A stretch of 37,882 bases of DNA from a bacterium (lineage in GTDB: Bacteria; Cyanobacteriota; Sericytochromatia; S15B-MN24; VGJW01): positions 1-37,882 of the forward strand of contig JAJXWQ010000035.1 of the NCBI GenBank assembly GCA_021781555.1. The letters run 5' to 3'. Below, piece by piece: positions 8,145 to 17,228 of this stretch. Every line of letters starts with the position of its first letter. Within the stretch, counting starts at the first letter, position 1. A model generated the notes under the pieces. The model was not told the DNA's origin. It saw only the letters and a program-made list of their open reading frames with translations, and searched no databases. The position numbers were made by a program, and so were the translations under genes.

Positions 8145-9866
8145 ATGAAGCTTCGCACCGAGTTGCTGGCGGTGCTCCTGACGGTCTCTCTGCTTCCAGT
8201 TGGTGTGATGGGCGGACTCGTGGCCTGGCACTACGGCCGGGGCACGGCCCGGGTCATCGCCGTGACGAAGCGGGAAGAGCTGTCGACCGCCCGGCTATCA
8301 GCCGACATCGTGGATCAGAGCCTCGAGGGGGCCCTCGATGGCCTGGACCTGGTCCGCCGTGAAGCCGAGCGACGGACGCTGTCGCCCAAGGCCCTTCGGG
8401 TCATGACACACGCGATCGATGGACTCGAGGGCCTGACGCTGACCTCGGCCCGCGGTAGCGTGGTCGCCTCATCCGGGCCGATCGAGCCGACGCGGCGGCT
8501 GCCCTGGCTCGACATGGCCACGTTGCGAATGACCGGCGGCCCGATCTACTCGCCCATCCATCCCAACGTCTCCACCGGGGCGCCGGTGATGAGCGTGGCG
8601 GTCGCCTACCGCCGCGGCGGCCATTTCGCCGGGGCCGTGGCGGGTGCGCTGGATCTCGATGCCCTGCGGATCGGTCTCGGAAACCGCCGGGCCCTGGCTG
8701 CCGATGAGCGCCTCGAGCTGGGAGACTCCTCGGGTCATTCCTTCGAACTCATCGCCCCACGCCAGGAATTCGGTTCCGGCGAGCCGGTCCTCCGCTACAC
8801 TGCCGCCATTCCTGGCACGCCGTGGCACGTCGCCGTCGTGCGCTCCATGGCGGCGGAGCTGGCCCGGCCGTGGCAGAGCGCCCTCCGGAGCGGCCTGGTC
8901 GTCGCCGTGTCGGCCCTGATCGTGGGACTGGTCGGCATCCTGGCCAGTCGCCGGATCGGCGGGGCCTTTGCCGACCTGGCGTCGGAGGTGGCGCACTTCT
9001 CGCCGGCGGATCCGGAGACACTGCCTTCTGCCGGGCCAGCGCGCTGGAGGTTGCAGGAGTACGAGGCCCTCAGAGGCACGTTCAGGACCCTGGCGCTCGA
9101 GCTCGTGGCCCGGTTCCAGGCCGTCGAAGAATCTCGCCGCAGCCTCGAGGCCAGCGTCGCCGAGCTCCGGCGCATCGACCGGGTGAAGCGGGACTTCCTG
9201 GCCAACATCAGCCACGAGCTCCGGACCCCGCTCAACCACATCGTGGCTTACACGTCCTCGCTCGACGAGGGGGTCTTCGGCGACGTGACGGCACAGCAAC
9301 ACGGGGCGATCGCCGTCGTTTTGCGGGCGGCCGACCATCTGCTCGACCAGATCGAGCAGCTCTTGCTCCTGTCTCAGCTGGAGGCGGGCGAGAAGGAGGT
9401 CCACCGGGACGAGGTCTCCCTGGCCGGAGCGCTCGATCAGCTGCACTCCGGCACCGAGCAACGGTGCCGCGCCAAGGGGATTCACCTGCACTGGGAAGTG
9501 CCGGACCGGGCCGTCCTGATCGACGTCGCCAAGGTCGCCCGGGTGATGATGGCACTGGTGGACAATGCCATCAAGTTCACGCCCGAGGGCGGTACGATCA
9601 GCGTCACGGCCGCCGGGGAGGGCGACGGCACGCGTATCGAGGTCGTCGATTCGGGAGTCGGCATCCCACCCACGGCACTCGACCACGTCTTCGAGAGCTT
9701 CTACCAGGCCGACACCTCCTCGACCCGGCGCTTCGGTGGCTTGGGCCTCGGCCTGCACCTGGCCTGGCGCCTGGTGGCCGCCATGGAAGGTCGAATCTCG
9801 GTCCAGGCGCGCCCTGAGGGCGGTACCCACGCCACCGTCTGGCTTCCCGCGACCATGCTAGAGTGA
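8145..9866 (+). CDS. Membrane sensor histidine kinase (orphan)
   Basis: A 573-residue kinase. A transmembrane helix at about residues 7-28, an extracytoplasmic sensor of about 220 residues (Cache-like by size and position) and a second helix at 250-268 precede a coiled-coil linker. HisKA carries the phospho-acceptor H357 in FLANISHELRTPLN. The HATPase domain has the N box (LVDNAIKF, N474), G1 (DSGVGIPP), F box (FESFYQ) and G2 (GLGLGLHLAWRLV). No response regulator is next to it. The start ATG has AAAAGG 7 nt upstream, and that site is formed by the tail of the preceding repeat. Its 3' end overlaps the -10 element of the permease gene, so the two may also be co-transcribed. Confidence 0.93.
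   Translation: MKLRTELLAVLLTVSLLPVGVMGGLVAWHYGRGTARVIAVTKREELSTARLSADIVDQSLEGALDGLDLVRREAERRTLSPKALRVMTHAIDGLEGLTLTSARGSVVASSGPIEPTRRLPWLDMATLRMTGGPIYSPIHPNVSTGAPVMSVAVAYRRGGHFAGAVAGALDLDALRIGLGNRRALAADERLELGDSSGHSFELIAPRQEFGSGEPVLRYTAAIPGTPWHVAVVRSMAAELARPWQSALRSGLVVAVSALIVGLVGILASRRIGGAFADLASEVAHFSPADPETLPSAGPARWRLQEYEALRGTFRTLALELVARFQAVEESRRSLEASVAELRRIDRVKRDFLANISHELRTPLNHIVAYTSSLDEGVFGDVTAQQHGAIAVVLRAADHLLDQIEQLLLLSQLEAGEKEVHRDEVSLAGALDQLHSGTEQRCRAKGIHLHWEVPDRAVLIDVAKVARVMMALVDNAIKFTPEGGTISVTAAGEGDGTRIEVVDSGVGIPPTALDHVFESFYQADTSSTRRFGGLGLGLHLAWRLVAAMEGRISVQARPEGGTHATVWLPATMLE
9856..9864 (+). promoter_or_regulatory. Extended -10 element inside the end of the kinase gene
   Basis: TGCTAGAGT overlaps the last codons and stop of the kinase gene. 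Six bases separate the hexamer from the ATG at 9871, so transcription would start on that ATG. Confidence 0.45.
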
Positions 9867-9870
9867 CCGA

Positions 9871-11265
9871 ATGCTCACTGCGGCCGGATGTGTCGTCGTC
9901 TTCGCGATCATGGCCCTGCTCATGGCGACCAATCGCCTGTCGGCCTTGCTGGCGCTGCCGATCATGGCGATCGCCATCGCACTGGTCGCGCGGGTGCCGC
10001 TGCCGGACATCTGCCACGGCGTCATCCAGAACGGGTCGACGATGCTTGCGGGTGCCATCATCACGACCATGGTGGGCGCCGTGCTGGCCCAGGTGATGAG
10101 TCGCTTCGGGATCGGGGATCGCCTGATACGGTGGGCGGCCGAGTTCAGTGGAGACAATCCCCTGGTGCTTGGACTCGTCATGCTGCTCGTGACGGCCGCG
10201 CTCTTCTCCACCATGGGCGGCCTTGGCGCCGTGATCATGGTGGGATCTATCGTGCTGCCGGTCCTCGCCTCGGTCGGAATGTCGGCCCCGACGGCCGCCG
10301 GGGTGATGCTCCTGGGGCTCTCGCTGGGCGGCCTTTTCAACCTCGCGAACTGGACCCTTTACATCGAGGTCCTGAAGGTGCCCAGGGAACAGATCGCGTC
10401 TTTTGCCTCGGTCTTCGGCGTCGCTTTCGCCCTGATCGCGATCGCCTTCCTCTTCTGGGAGGCCGATGCCCGGCAGCGAATCGGAGCCCTGCCGGTGGTT
10501 GGCGCCCTGGCCGCCCTGGCCGGAGGAGGTATGGCCCTGCTGCACGTCCTGCCGCCCCTGTCGCAGGCCGGAACCCACTGGCTGCACCTGGGCGGAGCGG
10601 TGGCGATCGGCCTCGGCCTGCTGGCCGCAGCGGTCCACCGCCAGCTCAAGCCGAGTTCGGACGTGCCCGCCTACGCCCTTCTGGCGCCCCTCGTGCCCCT
10701 GGTGCTGGTGCTGGGCTTCAACGTCGACATCATTCCTGCCTTCGTGGTCGGAATCGTGTTCGCACTGGCCGCCACCTGGCGCCGCGGCCACCTCAACGCC
10801 TTCACCCAGGCCGTGTTCGATGGCATCTCGGCCGTCGTTCCGGTGCTGGTGCTGATGATGGGCATCGGAATGGTCATTGCGGCGATGACCGACGACGCCG
10901 TCAAGCAGGCGCTGGCCCCCTACCTCTCGGCCCTCGTGCCCCATCAGCCGGCTGGCTACGTGATCGCCTTCGCGGCTCTGGCACCCCTGGCGCTGTACCG
11001 CGGCCCCCTCAACACCTTCGGCCTCGGCAGCGGGTTGGCGGGGCTGCTCCTGTCCACGGGCCTGTTGCCCGGAGCGGCCATCGCGGGGATGCTCCTGTCG
11101 GTCGGTCAGGTGCAGGGCGTCTGCGACCCGACCAACACCCAGAACATCTGGGTCGCCAACTTCTCGGGGACGACGACGACGCGTCTGCTCTTCAAGCTGC
11201 TGCCGTGGGCCTGGGGGGCGGCCGTGGTCGGCCTTGGCATCTCGGCTGCGAGATACCTGCCATGA
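9871..11265 (+). CDS. Permease of the ion-transporter (GntP/citrate-like) type
   Basis: A 464-residue integral membrane protein with about 11-12 hydrophobic helices and almost no soluble part. It has two halves with glycine-rich re-entrant segments, around TMGGLGAVIMVG and GLSLGGLFNLANW in the first half and LYRGPLNTFGLGSGLAG and VGQVQGVCDPTNTQN in the second. This matches the ion-transporter superfamily that includes gluconate, citrate and C4-dicarboxylate carriers; I cannot assign a family member. It overlaps the hyuA-type gene by 4 nt (ATGA), so the two form an operon and the permease probably imports the substrate of that enzyme, or a precursor. Confidence 0.7.
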   Translation: MLTAAGCVVVFAIMALLMATNRLSALLALPIMAIAIALVARVPLPDICHGVIQNGSTMLAGAIITTMVGAVLAQVMSRFGIGDRLIRWAAEFSGDNPLVLGLVMLLVTAALFSTMGGLGAVIMVGSIVLPVLASVGMSAPTAAGVMLLGLSLGGLFNLANWTLYIEVLKVPREQIASFASVFGVAFALIAIAFLFWEADARQRIGALPVVGALAALAGGGMALLHVLPPLSQAGTHWLHLGGAVAIGLGLLAAAVHRQLKPSSDVPAYALLAPLVPLVLVLGFNVDIIPAFVVGIVFALAATWRRGHLNAFTQAVFDGISAVVPVLVLMMGIGMVIAAMTDDAVKQALAPYLSALVPHQPAGYVIAFAALAPLALYRGPLNTFGLGSGLAGLLLSTGLLPGAAIAGMLLSVGQVQGVCDPTNTQNIWVANFSGTTTTRLLFKLLPWAWGAAVVGLGISAARYLP

Positions 11266-13580
11266 GCGAACCCCCGCGTTCCTGGCTGGGCCGATTGCGA
11301 GATTTCTTCGGCCATGCGGCCATCGAGAAGGCGATTCCGGCCGATCCGGCCTCAGGCCGCAGCCTCCGCATCGGCATCGACGTGGGCGGAACATTCACCC
11401 ATGCCGTCGCGCTGGACGCTGCGACGCTGGCCCTGACGGGCCGGATCAAGGTGCCGACCACGCATTTTGCGTCCGAAGGGGTCGCCGCCGGCGTGCTCGA
11501 GGCCCTCTCGCTCTTGATCGCGGACACCGGAGCCCGGACCGACGAGATCGGCCTCATCGCTCACAGCACCACGCAGGCCACGAACGCCCTGCTCGAGGGT
11601 GACGTCGCGACGGTCGGCATCCTCGGAATGGGTCGGGGCCCGGGCTCCTGGCTGGCCAGCCGCGCCACGCGCATCGGGCAGCTCGAGCTGGCTCCCGGGC
11701 GCTACCTCGAAACCGTCCACCGGTTCCTGGATGTCGGATCCGGCATCGATGAGACGGCCGTCCTGGATGCGACAAGAACGCTCGAATCCCTCGGCGCCCG
11801 GGCCTTCGTCGTCAGCGCGGCCTTCGGCGTCGACGATCCCGAGGCCGAGGCCCGGGCGGTCGATCGGCTGCGCGCGGACGGTCGGCTCGCCTGCGCGGGC
11901 CACGAGATCTCGCAGCTCTACGGCCTGCGGGCCCGGACTCGGACGGCGGCAATCAACGCCTGCATGCTCCCGCGGATGGTCGAGACGGCCGAGATGACCG
12001 AGCGCGCGGTCCGTGCGGCCGGAATCATGGCGCCCTTGATGGTGATGCGCTCGGACGGCGGCGTGATGACCCTGGCCGAGATGCGCCGACGTCCCATCTT
12101 GACCATGCTCTCGGGTCCCGCTGCCGGCGTGGCGGCCGCGATGATGGCCGTACGGCTATCCGATGGCATCTTCCTGGAGATCGGTGGCACCAGCACCGAC
12201 ATCTCGGTGATTCGCAACGGCAAGGCCCAGGTCAAGGCCGCCGAACTCGGGGGCAACCGGCTGTACCTCCGGACGCTCGACGTCCGGACCGTCGGCGTCG
12301 CCGGCGGATCCATGGTCCGGATCGCCCGGCCAGGGAGGCCCGCCCGGAAAACGCGAGCGGTGCCGCTCGAGCCGGAGGGCCAGGCCGCAAGCGGCCTGAT
12401 TCCGGGCTCCAGGCCGATCGCCGTCGGGCCGCGCAGCGCCCACATCGCAGGCCTGGCATACGCCGCCTTCCCGAAAGCCGACCTGAAGATGGGCGAGGTC
12501 ACGACCCTGGCCCCGCGCCCCGGCGATCCCGCCGACTACCTGGCCCTGCGGACAGGTCGCGACGTCTCGCATACGCTCACGACCACCTGCGCGGCCAACT
12601 TCCTGGGCCTGGTGCCAGAAGGCGACTGCGCACGCGGGGATGCCGAGTCCGTGCGCCTGGCAACCGAGCGCGTGGCGCGCGCGGCCGGAATGGAGGCAGA
12701 GGAACTCGCCACGCGCATTCTCCACCTTGCCACGGATCCCCTCGAAGCCCGCGTCAAGAAGTTGATCTCCGACTACCGACTCGACCGGCGCCTGGTGACA
12801 CTCATGGGCGGAGGCGGCGGAGCGGCGGCGCTCGTTCCCTACCTGGCGCGGCGCATGGGACTGCGCTTTGCCCTGGCGGACAACGCCGACGTGATCTCGG
12901 CGATCGGCGTGGCGCTGGCCATGGTCAGGGAAACGATCGAGCGCAACCTCACCCGGCCCACCAACGACGACCTCTTGCGGCTGCGCCGGGAGGCCGAGGC
13001 TGCGGTCCTGGCCGTGGGAGCGGCGGCGGGCACGGTCGAGGTCCAGATCGAGATCGACTCCGCACGGAACATCGTGCGCGCGGTCGCGACCGGGGCCACC
13101 GAGCTCCGGACCCGCGAGATGACCGCCGCGGCCCCGTCGCCAGAAGAGCTCCGGGCGATCGCCGCGCACGCCCTGGACGAGTCCGTCGACGCCATCGATC
13201 TCATGGCCCGTACCGACGGTCTCGAGGTCTGGGGCACGCAGCTCAAGGAATCCCGCTGGCGCGGCCTGCTCAAGCGCGAACGGATGGCGCTGCGGGTCAT
13301 CGATCCAGACGGTGTGATCCGGCTGCAGACCAACCGCGGGGCCGTCCTCGCCAGTCCGGCGGGGGATCTTTCGTCGGCCCTGGCAGGCTTCCTCGAGGAG
13401 CACGCGCACTTCGGCGATGGCGGCAAGGAGATTCCGGACTGCTTCGTGTTGCAGGGGCGCAAGCTCCTGGACCTCTCGGGCCTGCTGGATGCTTCCCAGG
13501 TCGTCTCCCTCGCCATGGCCGAGATCGAGGGCGTGGCCTCGGACGAGCCGATCGTGGTCGTGGGAGCGCTCCGCCACTAG
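11262..13580 (+). CDS. hyuA: Hydantoinase/oxoprolinase HyuA family protein
   Basis: A 772-residue ATP-dependent amidohydrolase-type subunit. An N-terminal extension of about 35 residues precedes the Hydant_A_N domain with its ASKHA phosphate loop (IGIDVGGTFTHAVAL) and AHSTTQATNALLEG. The Hydantoinase_A domain has MRSDGGVMTLAEM, LSGPAAGVAAAM and EIGGTSTDISVIRNGK. A C-terminal part follows with GGGGGAAALVPYLARRMGL. In this family HyuA works with HyuB to open hydantoin or 5-oxoproline rings using ATP; no HyuB gene is nearby. Start and operon context come from the ATGA overlap with the permease. The gene is convergent with the methyltransferase gene, separated by family B repeats. Confidence 0.9.
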   Translation: MSEPPRSWLGRLRDFFGHAAIEKAIPADPASGRSLRIGIDVGGTFTHAVALDAATLALTGRIKVPTTHFASEGVAAGVLEALSLLIADTGARTDEIGLIAHSTTQATNALLEGDVATVGILGMGRGPGSWLASRATRIGQLELAPGRYLETVHRFLDVGSGIDETAVLDATRTLESLGARAFVVSAAFGVDDPEAEARAVDRLRADGRLACAGHEISQLYGLRARTRTAAINACMLPRMVETAEMTERAVRAAGIMAPLMVMRSDGGVMTLAEMRRRPILTMLSGPAAGVAAAMMAVRLSDGIFLEIGGTSTDISVIRNGKAQVKAAELGGNRLYLRTLDVRTVGVAGGSMVRIARPGRPARKTRAVPLEPEGQAASGLIPGSRPIAVGPRSAHIAGLAYAAFPKADLKMGEVTTLAPRPGDPADYLALRTGRDVSHTLTTTCAANFLGLVPEGDCARGDAESVRLATERVARAAGMEAEELATRILHLATDPLEARVKKLISDYRLDRRLVTLMGGGGGAAALVPYLARRMGLRFALADNADVISAIGVALAMVRETIERNLTRPTNDDLLRLRREAEAAVLAVGAAAGTVEVQIEIDSARNIVRAVATGATELRTREMTAAAPSPEELRAIAAHALDESVDAIDLMARTDGLEVWGTQLKESRWRGLLKRERMALRVIDPDGVIRLQTNRGAVLASPAGDLSSALAGFLEEHAHFGDGGKEIPDCFVLQGRKLLDLSGLLDASQVVSLAMAEIEGVASDEPIVVVGALRH

Positions 13581-13594
13581 GGGGATTCTCCCGC

Positions 13595-13847
13595 GCTGCG
13601 CGCGGGCTGTGACTCGAGGGAACCCGCCGGTTCCCTCGAACTCTCTCCGGCTGCGGGCAAGCTGCTGCGCCGCGGGGATCCCTCGGTGGCGAGATTTCCG
13701 CTCGGAGCCGGGAGGCCGCCTGAGCTGCGCGCGGGCTGTGACTCGAGGGAACCCGCCGGTTCCCTCGAACTCTCTCCGGCTGCGGGCAAGCTGCTGCGCC
13801 GCGGGGATCCCTCGGTGGCGAGATTTCCGCTCGGAGCCGGGAGGCCG
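13595..13847 (-). repeat. Family B hairpin repeat, two tandem copies
   Basis: A 124-bp unit is present twice (13595-13718 and 13724-13847), a period of 129 bp. Each has an 11-bp perfect hairpin, TCGAGGGAACC with GGTTCCCTCGA and loop CGCC (stems 13614-13639 and 13743-13768). It is followed by the 20-nt core CTGCGGGCAAGCTGCTGCGC. A further 7-bp hairpin, CCCGCGC/GCGCGGG, overlaps the left edge at 13590-13606. The repeats fill the gap between the convergent hyuA and methyltransferase genes and may act as a two-way terminator. A diverged third copy is at the right end of the window. Confidence 0.9.
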
Positions 13848-13855
13848 TCCGGAGG

Positions 13856-15805
13856 CTATCCGGCGGCGATCGCCTGCTGGGCCGCGGTGAACGGATCGTC
13901 GTTCGAGGCGTAGCGCAGGAACGCCCGGGACACGCCCAGGCGCTCGGAGTCCGAAAGGCCGTACAGGTCCTCGACGCGATCGTCGAGTTCGCGCACGGCC
14001 GCCAGCGTCGAACCGTCGTCCTGGATCCGGGTCGCCAGCGCCTCGAGATCGGCCAGGGTTCCGGAATCGGGCTCCGGGCAGGGCAACTGGTCGAGGAACG
14101 CGGGCAGGTAGTGGTAGTAGCCCCCGCCGATGCAGATCCCACGAAAGAGCACCGCATAGAGGACCGAGACGAGGCGACTGTTCAAGATGGCTGCAAACGC
14201 GGCCGTGTAGCCGCGAGGCGCGCCCTCTGGCGCCAGGGCGATCGGATAGACGTCCTTCGTGACGAAGCGTCCCTCGACGTCCGAGAATGCGGCCAGCCGG
14301 CGGGCATGCTGGCAGAAGATGATCTTGGGCGATCGGAACTGCCAGAGCCCGGGCAGCGGGTTCCCGCGGACCGCGAGTTCGCCCTGGGCGTAGCGGATGG
14401 TGTGGCCGTCCCAGCGTACCGAGAACGGGGCGATCTCTTTTTCCCGCGCCCAGCTCTTGCCGCCAAGGTAGGGCAAAACCTGGCTGTCACCCTCCGTGCC
14501 GAGGACGCCGCCGCCCGGAATCAGGGCCGCCGAAGCCAGGCGCCTTGCGGGTCCGATGCTTGCTTGGCCGGGCGGATGCACGTAGCGTTCGCGCAGGCCG
14601 ACTTCGTGGAAAGAGACCGTACTGCGAATGGCCAGGAGGTCCTTGAGCCGAGGCAGTTCGCTGTCCAGGAGCCTGGCGAGCAGGCCACCGACGTCGGGAT
14701 CATCGGGAATGAACCAGGTGCAGGCCGCTCCCGACGAGGCCAGGGATGCCAGCGGAAGCTCCTGCCTGCGCAAAGACGGGCCGATCGCGGTGCAGGCTCG
14801 GGCAAGATCGGCTCCGGGCCGTGCCGGACGCTCCGCCCCCCCGGCACCGGACGCGCTCGCCCCGGCCTCGCGGCGGGCGTGGAGCGTGATCGGGTACACC
14901 CCCACGCGCACAAAGACCTCCCTCTCGGAGAGATCCCGCAGCGTGACCGGGGGACAGAGCTCCAGCATGCGCTGACGAAGTCCGCGTGCGTACCGGTTCA
15001 CCAGAAACTTGTTCGGCACGATCATACCCAGATCGCCGCCGGGCGTGAGCCACTCCAGCGCCAGTTCGAGAAAGCAGACGTAGAGATCGAACGCCCCGGC
15101 CAGGCGGGCGCCGAAGCGCTGGCGCCAGCGCTTCTTCTCGTCCTCTCCCGCGCGCTTGGCCTCGAGGTAGGGCGGGTTGCCGACAATCCAGCGGAAGTCC
15201 CCGCCGGGAGCAGGTATGGCGAGAGCATCCGCCGTGAGGACCTGCGGGGCCGGAAGTTCGCCGACCAGATCGAGGCGATCGTGGTCGGCCAGGTGGGCCG
15301 CGACGACCAGGGCGATCCGCAGGCGCGCCAGCGCGGCGGTCGGCGGGTCGATCTCGATGCCGACGACCTCGACAAGGGTCCGCCGGGCTGCGCTGGCAAC
15401 CGTGGGGGAAGGCATCCCACGCCCAGCCCGGCCGAGGATGCGACGGGCCGCTCGGGCCAGGAAGGCCCCCGTGCCGCAGGCCGGATCGAGGATCCGGCCT
15501 GGCTCCAGGCCGTCGAACCCGACGTCATCCAGGATCTCGTCGATGACCTCAGCGGGCGAGAATACCTGTCCCAGCGCCCGCCGGTCGGCCTCCGGCGCCT
15601 GCTCCCAGAGTGCGTCGCAGGCCGCCTCGAACCGAGCCAGCCCCCGGGTCCAGGAAGCTCGTGGCAGCGGCGCCTCGCCCGGCGCCGCCGCGGGGCGGTG
15701 CCCGCAGCGGCCGACATAGGCGAGCAGCGCCTCGCGATAGCCAGGAAAGGCGTCGACCAGGGCCGCGATCGCCTCGTCGGCCAGCTGCCAGACCGGCACT
15801 GGCAC
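13856..15805 (-). CDS. N6-adenine DNA methyltransferase, Eco57I/TaqI class
   Basis: A 649-residue putative DNA methyltransferase. The catalytic half has motif X (ALGQVFSP, residues 78-85), motif I (DPACGTGAF, 107-115), motif II (VGIEID) and motif IV NPPY (210-213), the hallmark of N6-adenine (gamma-class) enzymes. The C-terminal half (about 370-640) resembles the TaqI-like target-recognition domain: VTKDVYPIAL, AAILNSRLVSVLYAV, YYHYLPAFLDQLPCP. I see no PD-(D/E)xK nuclease motif and no restriction gene next to it, so it may be an orphan or a nuclease-free relative of type IIG enzymes. The GTG start at 15805 uses the last base of the preceding stop codon (TAGTG), so translation is coupled. Longer upstream reading would overlap that gene by 75 nt and is unlikely. 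Confidence 0.88.
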   Translation of the reverse strand: MPVPVWQLADEAIAALVDAFPGYREALLAYVGRCGHRPAAAPGEAPLPRASWTRGLARFEAACDALWEQAPEADRRALGQVFSPAEVIDEILDDVGFDGLEPGRILDPACGTGAFLARAARRILGRAGRGMPSPTVASAARRTLVEVVGIEIDPPTAALARLRIALVVAAHLADHDRLDLVGELPAPQVLTADALAIPAPGGDFRWIVGNPPYLEAKRAGEDEKKRWRQRFGARLAGAFDLYVCFLELALEWLTPGGDLGMIVPNKFLVNRYARGLRQRMLELCPPVTLRDLSEREVFVRVGVYPITLHARREAGASASGAGGAERPARPGADLARACTAIGPSLRRQELPLASLASSGAACTWFIPDDPDVGGLLARLLDSELPRLKDLLAIRSTVSFHEVGLRERYVHPPGQASIGPARRLASAALIPGGGVLGTEGDSQVLPYLGGKSWAREKEIAPFSVRWDGHTIRYAQGELAVRGNPLPGLWQFRSPKIIFCQHARRLAAFSDVEGRFVTKDVYPIALAPEGAPRGYTAAFAAILNSRLVSVLYAVLFRGICIGGGYYHYLPAFLDQLPCPEPDSGTLADLEALATRIQDDGSTLAAVRELDDRVEDLYGLSDSERLGVSRAFLRYASNDDPFTAAQQAIAAG

Positions 15806-17088
15806 TAGGGCCTGGGCACTCGGTAGGTTCGGGTCTGGCCGTCCGTGAGGGTCGCGGTCCCCTCGAGATCGGGTGCCCACTTCAGCGTGGCCGCCGGCAG
15901 GCCGTCGACCAACACGCTGCCGGTACCCGACTGGTCGAAGTTGTAGTCAAGCACATAGGCGATCGTATGCCCGTTGGAGTCGGTCCAGCTCGCCAAGCGA
16001 GTCCAGACGTCCGGGCCGGAGGTGGCCCCGGCCTCCCAGGTGGTGGCGATGGAATGCGTCGCCCCCCCCTCGGCCAAGAAGTAGCCGTTGCCTATCCACG
16101 TGTTGGTGCTGGGATCGTAGGCCCGATCGTCGTGCCACTCGGTACCCTTGGTCGCGTTGTAGTCGTCGGTGATGAACTCCAGGGGCTCCTTGACCGTGCG
16201 CAGCTGCGCATTGACTACCGTATGGTAATCCGTCGCGGCGTCGTAGTGGTAGACGGTGAAGCTGCCGGAAGCGTCGACCCGTGAGATCTTGAGGGCCCGC
16301 ATCCACGCCGAGATGGGGTAGTACGTCCCGGCCGTCGGTTCCACGCTCTCGTCGTAGGCGACCCAGCGGCCACCGACCGCCGTGTTGAGATCGCCGTCGG
16401 TATATCCGAAGACCGGGAAGGTGAGCGTGGCGGATCGGATGAGCGCCAGGGCGGGGATCCATCCGGAGCTCGCAAAGATCGCCGGCATGGAAGGGGTGGC
16501 CTGGAGCGCGATCGCGGCCGTGGCTTCCGGAGAGATGATTTCGTCCTCGTGCACCTTGCCGTCCGTGTTGCTGACGACCGTCCGCGTCGAACCGAAAGGC
16601 GGGAGATAGGTCTTGCTGCCCTGGTTCACGTAGTACGTGGTGGATATCGTCCACCCCTTGTTGCGGCTGACGACGGTGGCTGTGGGGGACTGGTCCTTGC
16701 TGGTCGAGACGAGCTCGTAGAGCCAGGAAGGGCGGTTGCTGGGGTCAGGAGCCGCCAGCAGGAAGGAGGCGGTTGACTGCGCGGTCGGCCAGGCGTAGGA
16801 CGCCGAGAGATTGCCCGCAAGGTCCTGGACCCCGCGGAGGGCCTGCACCGACACCCCGGCCCCCGAGCTGTCGTCCTGGGCGCTTGCCAGGAAACTCGTG
16901 GCGCCGGCGGGATCTCCGGAGAGATCCGCGGTGTCCTCGAACTCCATGAGCACCGTGTTGAGTGCCGACGATACCTCTGCTTGCTGACCCTGTGCGGAGT
17001 TGCCGACGTTGTTGACCGGCGAGCAGCCAGGGGTAACAAAAAGAGCCGCGAAGATCCCGGCGATGGCGCTGGCGTGGTGTCGGGCCAT
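15805..17088 (-). CDS. Putative secreted lipoprotein, function unknown
   Basis: A 427-residue exported protein. A signal sequence (residues 1-22) ends in VTPGC, a near-lipobox, with a Ser/Asn/Gln-rich stretch after it. The rest is rich in T, S, Y, W and D with alternating short strands (GSFTVYHYDAATDYHTVV, HTIAYVLDYNFDQSGTGSVLVDG), giving a beta-rich, repeat-like picture. I recognise no family or catalytic motif. The start ATG has GGAGG 7 nt upstream, and a -10-like TAGATT lies at 17167-17172. Its stop shares one base with the start of the methyltransferase gene, an odd pairing of an envelope protein with a DNA enzyme. Confidence 0.75.
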   Translation of the reverse strand: MARHHASAIAGIFAALFVTPGCSPVNNVGNSAQGQQAEVSSALNTVLMEFEDTADLSGDPAGATSFLASAQDDSSGAGVSVQALRGVQDLAGNLSASYAWPTAQSTASFLLAAPDPSNRPSWLYELVSTSKDQSPTATVVSRNKGWTISTTYYVNQGSKTYLPPFGSTRTVVSNTDGKVHEDEIISPEATAAIALQATPSMPAIFASSGWIPALALIRSATLTFPVFGYTDGDLNTAVGGRWVAYDESVEPTAGTYYPISAWMRALKISRVDASGSFTVYHYDAATDYHTVVNAQLRTVKEPLEFITDDYNATKGTEWHDDRAYDPSTNTWIGNGYFLAEGGATHSIATTWEAGATSGPDVWTRLASWTDSNGHTIAYVLDYNFDQSGTGSVLVDGLPAATLKWAPDLEGTATLTDGQTRTYRVPRP

Positions 17089-17228
17089 GGGTCGACCTCC
17101 TCTGTGTCAGTGCTTGCCCGGAAGACGGCTCAGGACGCCGATCTGGGCTTCCTCCTGCACCGTCCGAATCTACCACACGACGGAGGGTTCGGCGAACAGT
17201 TTTCGGGAGGATCGATGCTGCTCTGGAG

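Noticed and set aside
9888-11261. Upstream extension of the HyuA frame over the permease gene
   Set aside because: The extension is a shadow of the permease reading frame; the ATGA overlap at 11262 gives a normal HyuA start.
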